From: Phallusia mammillata
Taxonomy: Eukaryota > Chordata > Ascidiacea > Phlebobranchia > Ascidiidae
NCBI GenBank assembly: GCA_003260075.1
Contig: QLIY01000388.1
Coordinates: forward strand, 77,073-141,072
Length of the DNA: 64,000 nt
Reading direction: 5' to 3'
The notes under the pieces were generated by a model. The model did not search any database. It was given only the letters and a program-made list of their open reading frames with translations, and had not been told where the DNA came from. Shown here one piece after another: positions 48,968-62,200 of the stretch. The translations under genes were made by a program, and so were the position numbers. Position 1 is the stretch's first letter; each line of letters starts with the position of its first letter.

Positions 48968-50906
48968 AGGTAGAAACCTTTACCAATACCTTTAGTCCTA
49001 TTGGTTCAAATATTTATGTATTTTACTTTTTGTTCCTTGCTTCTGCACATAAAATTCTACTATTATGTTGCAATATTGTTGTGGTTGCCACCATTATTAA
49101 AGTTTACAATTTTGTTGTTGTATTTTTTTACTGATTTTTCTTTCAAACAATCCGAAAATTATTCAAACTATTTTTTTCTGTTTGTCTAATGGTTAAAAGA
49201 TTTGTCGCAAAATACTTTTCTTTTAAAAGGCACGTTCTTGTAAAACGTTAAGCTTATATAACTATGTTCTTTTGTTTGGTAAGTAAATATTGATTTCATA
49301 TTGTTCCCTAGTTTTTCTGTTTTCTTGACTGATTTCAATGCATATAATCGTAATCGCAAAGAGTCTTTTTCATGTGTGTGCTTTATTAATCTATGCAGTA
49401 CAGCCGAAGATAGATAACCAAACCTGATAACAAAAAAATGTTTTTCTAAAGAGGAATGCTGTTGCAAAGGCACTTTTTATGGCCAAATGAAAAATGGGGC
49501 TCCAAATATATTTAGTGCAATATTATTAGCATTGCAGTAAACAAATTATATGTAAGTTAATACTAATGATATTTAGGTTGCAATGTGTATATTAGCGCAT
49601 AATCAAAGTTAACTAAAATCTTAGCCTGCTGAAACTACAAAACCCAATTCAACCTCAATCGAAATCGTTTTTTCAAACCTCTCTTACGCAACCAACCGGA
49701 AGTGCAGGCTTCACATATTTTGTAAACATAGGAAAATCAAGAAATTTCTCGATTCTCATTATCAGTAAAAATATAGTATTAAAAGCGTGCGGTTGTACAC
49801 AAAAAGAACTGCAAATAAACATACTTTTTTACTTTGATAACGTCTTTGTTTAATTAAAAATAAATATTGCGATATAGGATCGGGGTGTGTCGACAGCTGT
49901 CACATTCTGTATGTGTTGGAACCGTTTGATTGCATTTTTCGGCAGCGGCGCGACATAAACAGTTATTAAATCATCCCGATAATGGGCAGTTTTACCTTGT
50001 AGCCTGTCCAACTATTAGTTTTGGCAGTAGGTTGTTGTTCTGACTGATCCTGAGATAACATCTCCACTATTTCCGATGGGTGTCAGAATTTGTTTTAACT
50101 GTAGATTTTGCGTTCTGAACCTTGTTTTTATTGCACACAATTAGGCAGCCGTGAACGGAACAAGCAAGTTACAACAAAATTATTTTTTTCGAAGGGCCAC
50201 TGAACGCTACATGTACAAGCGAAAGGTTTTTTGAGAGCCGTAGCCTATAAGGTATGTTTTTTGAGAAAGTTGAACCAAACAAACATTGCTTGTAAATTGT
50301 CTTACTTGTACACCAACTGCCTCATGTTTTCGTGCATGTAAAGTCAGATTTAAGTTGCTCCTGAGGCTACAAGTTATTTAGATGCAACTGTGCGGGTATT
50401 CTTGTACTGTATTTACGTGATCACATTTAAAGCTTCTGCACACTCCTCGCACGACCGGCCAGAGCAAGAAACGGTGTTCCAAAGGCGAGAATTAGCCAAT
50501 GTGATAAATTTGTCTGTCAGTATCAAAAACAAATAACTGAAAACTGCGCGGTATGAGCACAAAATATTACACACACCGTCGAACGATTCACATATAATAT
50601 CGTAAAAACACCGCCGCGTTTTCTGTGGAGAGAAACAGTTAACGGCGATTTAAGCTCAGATGCTACAACAGAATACGCCTAAAATGCGATGCCAGGTTAG
50701 CCTATAGCAGTCCTGCGAAAATGGCAGTACATCGGTCGAAAACTGTTGCTAATTTTACTTCTTAAAAATGTTTACGTTAGTTTATTACAGCAAGTTAAGA
50801 AATCTAGTTAACAGTGTTGCATTAAACATTAGTTCGTTTCCAACTTTCTGAGGAGCAAAGGCAAATAATTTTTGTGGTTTTGACCAAAGCAAAAATATCG
50901 TTTTGA
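48968..50906. other. Intergenic region between membrane paralogues 3 and 4
   Basis: About 1.9 kb. No gene, hAT element or G-run junction recognised. It should hold the promoter of paralogue 4. Confidence 0.5.
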
Positions 50907-53900
50907 ATGGGTAAGCAAGTTTACTTTTTGTAAAATTGCCTATAGATAGCTTTGCGTTATTTCATATTTTTTGCGATTTTTAGCTTTTCAATGCCGACAG
51001 GACGTTGTGGTGTGGATGCTTTCAGTCTTCTTTGTTGTTTCGTTCCTGGCTGGAGTGTGGGGATGGGGTAAGAACTATTGTGTAAACACTTTTGCTGTAA
51101 ATTTGCAAATTTTATTGCGAAACTATTGTCCTCATACCATGAAGGAGAGAAATAAAGTGTGATGTGCTAAACAAACTGACCTAGGACGACTATGCTTTAT
51201 AGTACATTTTTTTACCTGGTAAAAACAAAAAAATTAGATCTCACTGTTCGAGTGAACTTGCATACGGTAAAAACGTCGAAGTACTATGTTCCAAACATAT
51301 GACAATTTTGCTTTGTTTAGAAAATCTATTCTGAACTTATAATTTAAAATAAACATTATTTTTGAAACAGGAAATGCAAAAGGATGGAATGTATCAGTCG
51401 GATACAAATACGGCGAAAATAATTCTGAACGAATCCGTTTTCTTCCCGAGCCTGTTGACTGCAACGACAGCACAGTTCCAGGTTAGTCTGTGTATGTTAC
51501 AGTTAAACTCTAATTAAAAAGACACATAATCCTAACAGATTTGCCAGATCAAACTTGCTGTAGGTTACAATTAAGTGCAGACAGTCAATTTTTTTTGTTA
51601 TAACCTGGATCAATAGCTTGACTAGTTTTGCCACATGATTGTTACACTAAACTTTATGATTTATTTTATTTGTTTTTGACAACGAAAAACTTTTGCCAAT
51701 CGATTTTTACGGGGTTCTTTCCAAAAATGTTTCATTTGTGTGAGATAAAGCAATATTTTGTTTAAGTGATTTTTGCAGATCATGGCATTTGCATTACGTT
51801 GTTCACACTGTTGTTATTTGTAATCGCCCAAAATATATCTCGGCAAACGTCAACAAAGTCAAGCGAAAAATCACTTTGCACATAAAAAAGACCGACAAAG
51901 TACATTAGTGCATTGAGAATCGATAATTTACGGTTGTTTCGGCCGTCAAACAACTACTAAAATGAAACTGTTATTCCCTATAATATCGGTTCACGTTAAA
52001 AGGTTATGCTGTGTAAAGCTGGGATTAATAAGAAGGTGCTATAATCGTGTTGGCTGAGGCCTTATCACAAAAATACTGGAATTAGTTCCACATGCGCCAC
52101 AGGTACTGTTATCCTTGTACAAATTTCGGTAATGGATTGAAAATAGATAGCCAGTATAGCCAACATAAACAAAACCTACACAACTTCAAGGCGCTTTAGA
52201 CGTCCACCTTAAAACCAAACCTGGTTATCTCTTGATTCCGATGGATAATAGTAAGATTTTATGCATTTAATATGGAAGATCTGAGTAACACAAAAACGCT
52301 GAAGAACGGATAGTGAATATTTTTTAGTAGAAGTAAATTCTTGATGTAACTTTAGTACCAAAATTGTATTATTACTTTGTATGTTTGTGCAGATTTGAGT
52401 ATAACTTCAGTTGTCTATAAAAAACCTTTAACAGCCAGGAAACATGTAGTTTTGTTTGTCTTACGTTCCTTACTCTGATGAATCGCCGTGATACTGCAAA
52501 ACGAATTAGGAAGTCTAATCATTCGACACTGACATGAAGACTGTTTTTCAGGGAGGTCTGGTGTGGATTGCACTGCACATTGGTATTTTTGGAAGCTGCC
52601 TCCCCAAGATGCCACAACGCTTACACGTGCCATAGTTTGGATTTTTTACGCATGTCACCAGCTTCTGATTTGGGGTTTGTTGTACAGGGCCCAGGTGATT
52701 GTCTCCAGCAATTTGAAAGAAAAGAAATATAGGTACGTTACAAATTAAAAATGAATATAAGTTTATAGACTGGATAAAAACGTCCCTTTATGTTGTCTTG
52801 ATCTACGAATAAAGGTCGTGACAAAAAAGAGCTAATCATTCAGTAAAAGAACAAGTTGTTGTTATAACATACGCTATCCTCTCTTTGCGGCTATACTAAC
52901 AGTGGTAAATTTATGTGAAAACAATTTAGTTATATTAAAAACAAATCTGTAATCAAACAATTTAAAAAATCCTTTTGGTAGGTTCACAACGGCAGTAAAA
53001 TAACTTGTAACACAAATTCAACGTTAGACAGCTGATTTACTGCGCAAAAATGTCTTGGCGATTTCATTCCAGCACGAACGTTTCTGAGAATAATCGTTGC
53101 GTCACTACTGCATCGATTTACTTTCAAAATCGGCGTTTTTACGACCGCACTAGTGACTTTGCCGGCGAAATAAACCCCAACTACCTCTAAGCTGCCAAGA
53201 TACAGGCATAGATAGGCTATAAGCCTGCACCGAAGAATTTACATCCCATAATCGAAGCAATAAACCATAATCAAATGCAATTTGTGAGGTGACCGTGCGC
53301 ATGGGCAGATGTTAAGGATATTTCGTTGTTCACATAGAAAAGTTCAATTGTGTTTTAGAAAAATGGCATTTTTAAAATGAATGTAACAATTCTTGTTTAA
53401 AATACAGAATAGCCACATTACATTTGTTATATTGCGCTAAGTTAAGTTGAGTTTTCGCTTGGTGAAAGAAAACATACAGAATTTATCTTAAATGTCGTTA
53501 AATATGTTGAAAAAACATTTTGTTGTGGTGCAATGATGTCAACGAAATTTTTATCTTTTAGAACCGATTTGCGAGGGGGGGGGGACAGATGTTAAGGATA
53601 TTTCGTTGTTCACATAGAAAAGTTCAATCGTGTTTTTGAAAAATGGCATTTTTAAAATGAATGTAACAATTCTTGTTTAAATAAAGAATAGCCACATTAC
53701 ATGTGTTATATTTGCGCTAAGTTAAGTTGAGTTTTCGCTTGGTGAAAGAAAACATACACAATTTATGCTCATCTTAAATGTCGTTAAATATATGTTGAAA
53801 AACATTTTGTTGTGGTTCAATGATGTCAACGAATTTTTTATCTTTTAGAACCGATTTGCGATGGTTCAACTGGGCAATGCTTTCAGTAAACGTTCTCTTT

Positions 53901-55941
53901 CATGCGATTCATCTGGTTCACACGCACTGGACTTATGACGGACTGGCACAGGATGTCGATATTTTCTCGTCACTGGTAAATTAACAACAGGAGTATTCTA
54001 TGGCAAACCTGTCTTGCAAATTTAATTTTGGTGCTTGATGAAAATGACTTAACCGTAGGCTTATAAAATTTCGGCCTCACGGATCTCAGACCTAATTATC
54101 TCGGCTAAAACAAAAGAAATCAAAATGCTTAATAAAAACTTAAAAAAATATACTTTTATCATTTTTGACCAAGTTTATACAGTTTTCAGCTGGCAACCAT
54201 TTAGTAAATTTTGCGAATAAATTTGTTATGCAGGGTGCGGTTGTAATGATGTCAACATTTATAATTGTAATCGAATACAAGGACAGAGGAATGATATTGA
54301 TGTGGCCCAATCCGAACTCCTCGGACAAAGTGGCCAATCGACTCCGATTAAGCCAAGAACCAATCAGATTACTTCGAAAGTAAGCACATATTAGATTAAA
54401 ATCTTCATCTTGTTAAAACATCAGACAAGTGCAATCATCGGTATAGTTTCGTAAAAGTGGTGATGTCATGAAGTTGTGTTGGCTTTATTTAGATATCATG
54501 GCTATGCATTGGGGGGGGGGGATTAAAATCTTCATCTTGGTAAAACATCAGACAAGTGCAACCATCGGTATAGTTTCGTAAAAGTGGTAATGTCATGAAG
54601 TTGTGTTGGCTTTATTTAGATATCATGGCTATGCATTTTCATGGGCTGTCATTTACACTTTCTGGTATCATCCCATGGAAAACACGCTTGGACATTTGCT
54701 GGGATTTTTCCACACAGCAATTGTGATGCTGCAAGGAAGTCTTATCTACACACAGATTCATCTAAACAAGTATTAAAGATTTATTTTAATACTTAATCAT
54801 AAAGTGAAACAAATAAGCTTAGGTTTAATATGTTAAAATGTTTAAAATATTAAAGACGTAACTTATAGTGGACTAAAATACACCGTAAAATGTGATCATG
54901 ATTTTTAAGTTGCAAACATTAGTAACGACCTGTAAACTTTTAACTCATAAAAAACTAGTTTTCTCCTATGAATTGTGCGTGCAAGTGTCCAGCTATTAAA
55001 ATCTTAAGGCATATATAACACAATAACTTGATGACACAGGTACTGGCGACTTCTTAACGAATCTTGGGTTCTAATTCATGGAACGGCTGTAGCTGTGCAA
55101 ATGTCACAATCAGTAAAAGAAAGCAACGAGTGGCCACGAATTGCGTTTGGATTTGGATTTCTCTTCGCTTTTACGCAGGTTAGGCTACCTAACTTTAAGG
55201 GTTGTTAGGTAAAGTAAAACAGGACGGTATGCAAGAGCACTTTCATTTCTTGAAATGCCCCGAAGTGTAGACAAGGGTAATTTCAAATCTCTGGACTGTG
55301 CGGTTTTATTGACTTGGCAAGAGTCGATTTCTCACACTTTACCCGAACTTATTGCTTTATCGGAGTAACGGCATAAATTTACTTTTTCTTTTCTTTAGAT
55401 TTTTGGACTACCCTTCTGGAAACAAATTTCTCTTCGGTTTCGTGGTATTCCCCCAACACTATACATCGTATCGGTGCTTAGCCTCTGTTATACACATATG
55501 AGAGATCATAGCGATCCCACAATACCTGGGTTTAACCGCCTCTACCACCTGTTCTTCGTTCCAACCATGCTGTATATTGGTGCGCTCATAGGCTGGAGTG
55601 GCATCCTGCTGTGCCAAAAACTGGATGAGCGGTGCACACGGAAAAGTACACATAATTTGCCTCATAAGTTGAGACAACCTGTTTTTCTTTGTATAATTTT
55701 TACGGTGTATACCATGTTTATTATTTTGGGGTATTTTACAAAACATGTTAGTGTGAGTTCACTGTTTCTTCTGATTGCTTACAGTTTGTTTTTTACAATA
55801 TGCGTTGGCTTTACGCTTGTGTTGTTCAAAAAACTGTTTGCTTCTATCAGTAACGTTGGCCCAACTGACACAAACGGTAACGAAATCAAGCAAAATGATC
55901 TTGTTGGAACTGTCAATCACAGGTTTGTCTATGAACGCTAG
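50907..55941 (+). CDS. Histidine-rich multi-pass membrane protein, paralogue 4
   Basis: Exons: 50907-50910 (ATGG, inferred), 50984-51067, 51371-51481, 52552-52732, 53849-53975, 54234-54379, 54620-54769, 55040-55178, 55399-55941 (TAG), 494 residues. It is the most diverged tandem copy: FLPEPVDCND replaces FLPEPFGCND, the GLAQDVDIFSSL end of exon 5 differs, and the C-terminal tail (about 25 polar residues, ending NHRFVYER) is longer. The nine family-wide histidines are kept, including FWYHPMENTLGH and FHAIHLVHTHW. Exons 5 and 7 are each preceded by a truncated copy ending at a G-run (53561-53574 and 54493-54510). Full-length reads are possible only from the second copies. Function unknown. Confidence 0.86.
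53306..53863 (+). repeat. G-run junction duplication splitting exon 5 of membrane paralogue 4
   Basis: Copy 1 at 53306-53574, Gs at 53575-53584, copy 2 at about 53586-53863. Both end in the first bases of exon 5. Copy 1 stops after about 14 exon bases. Confidence 0.9.
54394..54638 (+). repeat. G-run junction duplication splitting exon 7 of membrane paralogue 4
   Basis: Copy 1 at 54394-54510, Gs at 54511-54520, copy 2 at 54521-54638. Copy 1 ends 18 bases into exon 7. Confidence 0.9.
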
Positions 55942-57724
55942 ATGTACAAAAGCTCTTTGTTTGGTTGGAGTGATTGCTTCATCAGAAACTGCGCTCTTGG
56001 GTAAAACAAAATTTTTAAGCCCGTTTTGGTCGACTTGGTTTGCTTTTCATTGATGAAAAATTATAAAAACATGTTTACATATGTGGTTGACAATTGTACT
56101 GTACGTATTTTATTCTATGGTTTGATTGCACCCTCCGCCTATTTAACTAAAGCAGCGGTTCTCAAACTGGGGTCCGCGGTCCTTTTGGGGTCCGTGAGGC
56201 AATTTTAGTGGGACCGCGGAAAGGTTGAAGTACTTCTATAATCGTATTTGGCGTCAGTTTGTGCCATTGAATCAGTTTAAATCCAAGTAGAATTGAGAAT
56301 CGACTGTCTCCATTGCTAAACAATAGCCTTTATGACATGACAATTAACTAAAATGCAATTGTTCGCGCACAATCGTAATGTGTTTTTTGCCTTGCTGTGA
56401 TGTCACAAGCTGTCTTTGGATCATTATTATGCGCAATTTTGCGGGGGGGGGGATTTTTGGCTTCAAGTCGATAGCAACTGTGCTTATAAGTGAGTATACT
56501 CACTTTCATCAAAGGTGACCCACAACTTTTAAACAGTTTCGTCATTTTCTGTTATTCAGTTGTAGGCTGCAGTGCTGGTGAAATATAAAGCATAATGTCA
56601 CTAAATTCGATTATAAGTCCATCATTGTTTTGATAGGTTGTGTACCAGGACTTTGTATTCACCTGCTAAAAAGCATGTTTTCCTTGAAATAATTCCGAAA
56701 ATGTGCATAATTTAGCTAATATTTAAAACCGGTGGTTGTTGCTAAAACACAAATGTAAGTCGGATCGTTTTTTTAGGTAAGGCTCGGATTTGGTCTGCCG
56801 ACTTCACACAAGACCACATTTTATTTTGACACCTTACTCCTTGGGTAATAACATGTCGGGCCATCCCCATACTTTTTTTGCTCGAGTTCAGGTTCTCGGA
56901 ACCATTTGTTTTTTGGTGTCGAGTTCTGGTGCGGGTTTAAGTTTGTATCAAAATCGGGCCTGACTTCACACTCAGCTTCATTTGTGCCGCAATTCCACCA
57001 TCTTTGAGGCCTAACTCAGTCTTTGTTGTAAAGCAATTTTGGGTTTAGGCTGTGTATCCAAGCTGTCTTGGAGGTGCAGACCTCATTTTTAGCTTTGTAA
57101 CTCTCGTTTAAATTCAGTTTCATTCAAATTTTACTGTATTTCTCAAGCCCGCTTACAACCGTATATTTAAATTTAAGTGCTTTATTTTAAGATTTTGTGA
57201 GAACAGCCACAAGGGGGGGGGGGGGGGGGGGGGGGGGTTTGTGGGAAGTAAGCATGAATTAACCAGTAACATGTAAAAATCACCTACCAAGAAAAGGAAC
57301 CCATTTATCTTTTCGTATACATAGTGGTGTAACGTTTTCACAGCTAACAAACCATGTAAAAACAACAATGATTTCCGTTTACATTGTATACACCAACGTA
57401 TACACACGATATTTATCGTTATTTTTGCGTAAATACGATCGGCGTCGACTGTGCAAACATTGCTTTTTGGGTATTTTAAACTATAGTATTGTTCCCTCTG
57501 GGGGGGGGGGCCATTATATTTTATGTGTCGCAAGAGACGCTTCAACCCTTTTTAAATTGCGTCAGGGTCTAATTACATGCAAATGAGGCGCAACATAAAG
57601 TAAATAAGGGAATATTGTTTCTTTTTTCAGGAGGGATGTTTGTAAAAATTTGTGACATTTTGGTTTATTTGCAGAAACCGCATGTTTTCTGGTAATTTAT
57701 TGTTTGAAATATTGAGATGTTTCT

Positions 57725-57763
<39 letters not shown>

Positions 57764-59256
57764 GTGGTTTAACATTTTTGATTAAATGTGATTTAGGAGT
57801 GAACACAAAATACGGTTTGAACCCAGGGAAGAAAGTTGCAAAATGTTACAATTTTAGATCAAACATAAACATCTTAAACTTGATCAAACAATAAATGATA
57901 AACAATAAATAATAAACAATAAATAGGGACATAAAGGCACTTAAAAACTTTTAAACAGTAATAAAAGCTTCTTAAGTTAATGCACCGAATACATGAATTG
58001 AAATCACATGTGTAATTGCACCAGTTTCTTAGCAGGGGTGGCCACTGTACGCAACCGCGATTGTTTATTGAACGGGTGGGGGGGGGGGGGGTTTTAGTGA
58101 GTTGAATAGGCATATCACGTGTAATCACAAGACGTTGCCATTTGTGTAACGTGCGGATCGTAATAAATATGTTTCACTAGAGTTGTGTAGTGCAGCGATT
58201 GTTCACCTTTTTTAAAATGGTACTGTTACAACGAGAATTAATTGTTCCGCTTGGCTGATTTAAGTTCTCCTTTATTCGTGTCGTATTGAAATCAGGGCTG
58301 CCACTCCTTGGGGCCACTTCAGCGTTACTNTTCCCAAGATCTTGGGATTTCAGTGCAGAACTTGGGATCTTGGGAAAAACTTTTCAAACCTTGGGATTTT
58401 TTATATTATCCATTGAACACGTGTGAGGTTCCTTTATTACTATTAAAAATCATCGTTTGGCCAAAATCATGTTTTTAATTAACGATTTGCGAAATAGTGC
58501 TTCGTCAATTTAGTGTTCGAAGCCGTGCAAGTTGGTTGAAATTCCCTGTCAAAACTATAGTTTTACTATAGCAATTAAGTCAGGCCAGTACTACCGATTT
58601 TTGATGTATCATATGCCAGTAAAAAAAGGTACACAATAAATATTTTTTAATTTCTATTTTACTGGTATTTCTTAGCGTCTTTTTAAAGGTAGGCTACGGG
58701 GGGGGGGGAAAAATCGTGCAATCAACTTTCGTTTTTCTGAAATACCATTCGGGCTTAAGAACCGCGAACCCTCAAAATAACGGCAAATGGACCGTTTTGA
58801 AAAACTAATGAAAAAGTTTGGAACCACTGAACTAAAGTGTACAGGTTTTCCTGAACAAACAGACGTATGCCCAGAAGCTATGTGTCACAAGAACTATATG
58901 CTTTTAATTTGTTACGTTTTTAATGCTTTTAAATGTGTTATTGCACGGAAATAAAAAAGGGTGAGAAAAAAGGAAAAATTAGTGAAGTAAAACAATAAGT
59001 AGAAAATTAAAAAATACATATCGAGGTAAAAATCTGACAACAAAGCAACAAAACACAGCAAGGCCATTAAAACATTACATCTTTATCAGTTTGGCCGGTA
59101 AAAATACTAATTGTCCTTGCGTGAAGTCACCTGTTGATGAAGATTCGCACCATTATTAACAAAAAGAAGCAAAAAATGGAAAAAATACAGCAGAAACATA
59201 GATTAGAATCAGCAAAATTGCATGACTACACAAACCGCTGGTTGGCGATCGCAAAA
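55942..59256. other. Intergenic region between membrane paralogue 4 and the NAAA-like gene
   Basis: The two genes converge here. Most of it is the 2.7-kb hAT-like element at 56153-58829. The remaining flanks show no recognised gene. Confidence 0.6.
56153..58829. mobile_element. 2.7-kb hAT-like element or nested composite
   Basis: Ends CAGCGGTTCTCAAACT and AAGTTTGGAACCACTG, flanked by a perfect 8-bp duplication AACTAAAG (56145-56152, 58830-58837). The interior has G tracts of 25 (57213-57237) and 37 (57725-57761), a lone N at 58330 and short repeats (CTTGGGAT). No transposase frame was seen, so it is non-autonomous or swollen by later insertions. Confidence 0.78.
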
Positions 59257-62200
59257 CTAGTCTTCTGGTCCATCCCATCTGATCATGGTTCTATACACCG
59301 AAGAATCAGCCGCACTCATAACTGTAGTGTATGTGGTGTCTTTGTTGAACACAAGAGGAACTGACAGCACCTGCACAATTTATTTGATTATATGGGGTCA
59401 TTATTGAATGAGGTCTCTGCATGCAAAACCGTGAGTGTCCCAAAGCTAAAAATTTTCAGTGAAAGATAGCACGTTTAGAAAACCTGAATTTATGGTTGGG
59501 TGTGCTGTAATGGTATCGGTATCATAACGGTGTCCATGGCGTCTTTATTCAACAGACACAAGCTTTACTGCGTTCATGTTTAAAATAATTAAACAACACG
59601 CAGATTCATGACGTCATCGAAAACCGTTTTACCTTTTTTAAGAAATGGTTTGATGCACGACTTAAAATTAAAACTTATAAAACATAATCTTCTATAGTTC
59701 GCAACCTTTGCTCACGTTTTGCAGTACACCTTGCTACCTCGTGTCATAATTAAATCATTGTGGTGCAATAAACAAAAACCGAATTAGTTGCGACCAAAGT
59801 CTACATACAACACAAGTTGTCCGACCAATTGTTACGCTATAAAGCCTATGGAGCCGTTTCGTGTCCAAAACGATACAGCGGAAAAAGAGAAAAAAAACAG
59901 AAATTGTCTGATTTTTGCAAACTGGAGATCTTTAACGCGATTTTGTTTCACGATATTAAATAAAAATTTCGGGTTCTAACATTTAGCGTAAAATTGCAAA
60001 CTAAATTGCTATTTTCATGTAAATTTGCTTGCTTATTTTCCACGTAAACGTTCAATGCATGATCACTCTCAAATGTACCGGAAAAACTGGGTTCCCATGT
60101 AAGTGCAGATTTTACTTTCTTTTAAATTGGGGTCGCTTTATAAAAAGGTCGGAGACCACTGAGTTAGGGGGATAAAGGTCGCCGAAACGAGATGCATCAC
60201 ATGACTATGACAAGAAACGCAGTGTTTGTTGTAACCGCATATATCATTCGTTGACAGGCCTTGTGTTAATTGTTTTAAGGCTTTCAAAAAAGCCCTGTTT
60301 TTCCTGGTTGCACTGTTGTGACAAGAACATTCGTTACAAGGCCAGTAGGTCTGACCAACACATTCTCCGAAGGGTTTCTAGATTTTATGCAAATATTTAT
60401 GTTGTCGATAGCTCAGCGATAAATACGTTAATGTTTTGTCAAGGATATCTTGGTCCTATGGTGCATGTGCCCATGCATCTCAATGAGGCCATGCACGACC
60501 CTTATTTCTAAATACAGGTAGTTAGTTGTTTCAACCACCCTCAGCTAAACCAAACAAGGTTGCATCTACATAATCTTTTAAACTGCAAAAACATATTGGG
60601 AATGACTTTTTGACCAAAAAGTTTTGTGTCCTGCATATTTTTCCAAAACTACCTTGTATAACATTTCTGCATCCATTTCATCCTGACCCACTCTGTTCAT
60701 GGCATGGATAGCTGCATCTCTTCTGTCATCAGATGCTGGTGGTGCCTTCCATGGATCATAGTTAGTTTCCACCAAATACCATCTGTGTGTTAGAATTAGG
60801 GTTTATGGTTTGGTGGTAATCTATTTGCTATATGCTTTGAGGCCCATTGCGTTTGTATTTTTAATTTTGTTATTTTATAAATTCCAATACAGGATTTTTG
60901 AAATCAAAATTAACATTTACATTTCTGTTTGGATCAAGTGAATCATATCATTTGGTCAATTGCAATGGTACATGCAAATAAAATGGCTTTGCATTCCCTA
61001 ATGCGCAGGGTTGCCATCGACATGAAACCAAATAAACTAAATTTTCATGAAATGAAATAAACGTTTTTTAAACAAATCTTGCATTTATACGACCCATGCA
61101 GACCACTTGTCATATTTTTTGCCAAAAACAAAGCCATTGCCCTTCAAAATAAAAACAAATCTTATAAATAAGGATGGTAAGGCAACCCTGCTGGTGTGCA
61201 ATAAGTAATCATTTATTGCAGTATTATATGCAATTTAACATCAGTAGCAACAGTGCAAACATCACATGATTATAAACTAGAAACTCGCACATGATTGCTT
61301 GCTGTTGAACACCTAACTAGTATTTACAAGAATTGGGTTAATTTTTAACCAGTGCTTGAAACTGAGGTATGTATAACACAGTAATAAAAGAATAGGATTT
61401 ACGGGTGGGTTTCATCCATTCCCAGCATTGTAAAGTTGGCCAGTGTATGAGCATTGCGAACAACAATTGCTCCTTCTGTGGGTGTAATTCCTCCCAAAAT
61501 GTAATACACAGGGGCAATGGTGGGTTTCAACACAGCTTCTATTAAAGCTTCTTTGTATGTCTCCTTATTTTCCAAAATCTGAAAAGAAATTAAGATGTTG
61601 TGTATTAAAGATGTCATACAATTTATTTTTCACTTGTATATTATTTTAATGGTAAAAAGAAGGAGGCTTAAGGTTTTATTAACTGACATAAGAAAATGTC
61701 CTAAAACATACACTGGCCTCATAAATACATTTAAGAGAAGCACTAAATTTGTGATCTTGTTACGTTTACCCAATTTCATTACCATCAAAGTTAACAACAA
61801 GTTTAGGAAGCTTGCAAGATCTTCTGCAATAAATGGTACATCCTGAAATTTTCTTATCATGATGTAATTTAATTTATAACTGTATGAAGGCAACCTACCC
61901 AACGCTCATTAAAAAATGTAAATCCTGATCCCTTTTCAACTGCAAGAAGATTGTTCCACCATTTACCAGTATTTCTTTCATCACCACTGATTGAAAATGC
62001 CCCATGTCTACTTCCAGTAATCACACCCACATAACCCATGTAGGTGGTGGCCATAAACAGTGACTAAAAACACAATGTATAATTATAATCTAATTCTAAA
62101 CTGACTTTAGGTGTTGTAATAAATATATCAAGTAAATTTGGGAGTAGAACATACAGAAACTAATGCATTTCTAACCTTTCCATTGCGGTGAAAGTCAACT

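Noticed and set aside
60177..60200. GGTCGCCGAAACGAG as another hammerhead-like core
   Set aside because: No CTGATGA partner or stem II is present nearby.
60251..60511. Plus-strand 86-residue frame within the NAAA-like gene
   Set aside because: It lies opposite intron 8, has no conserved motif and no supporting context.
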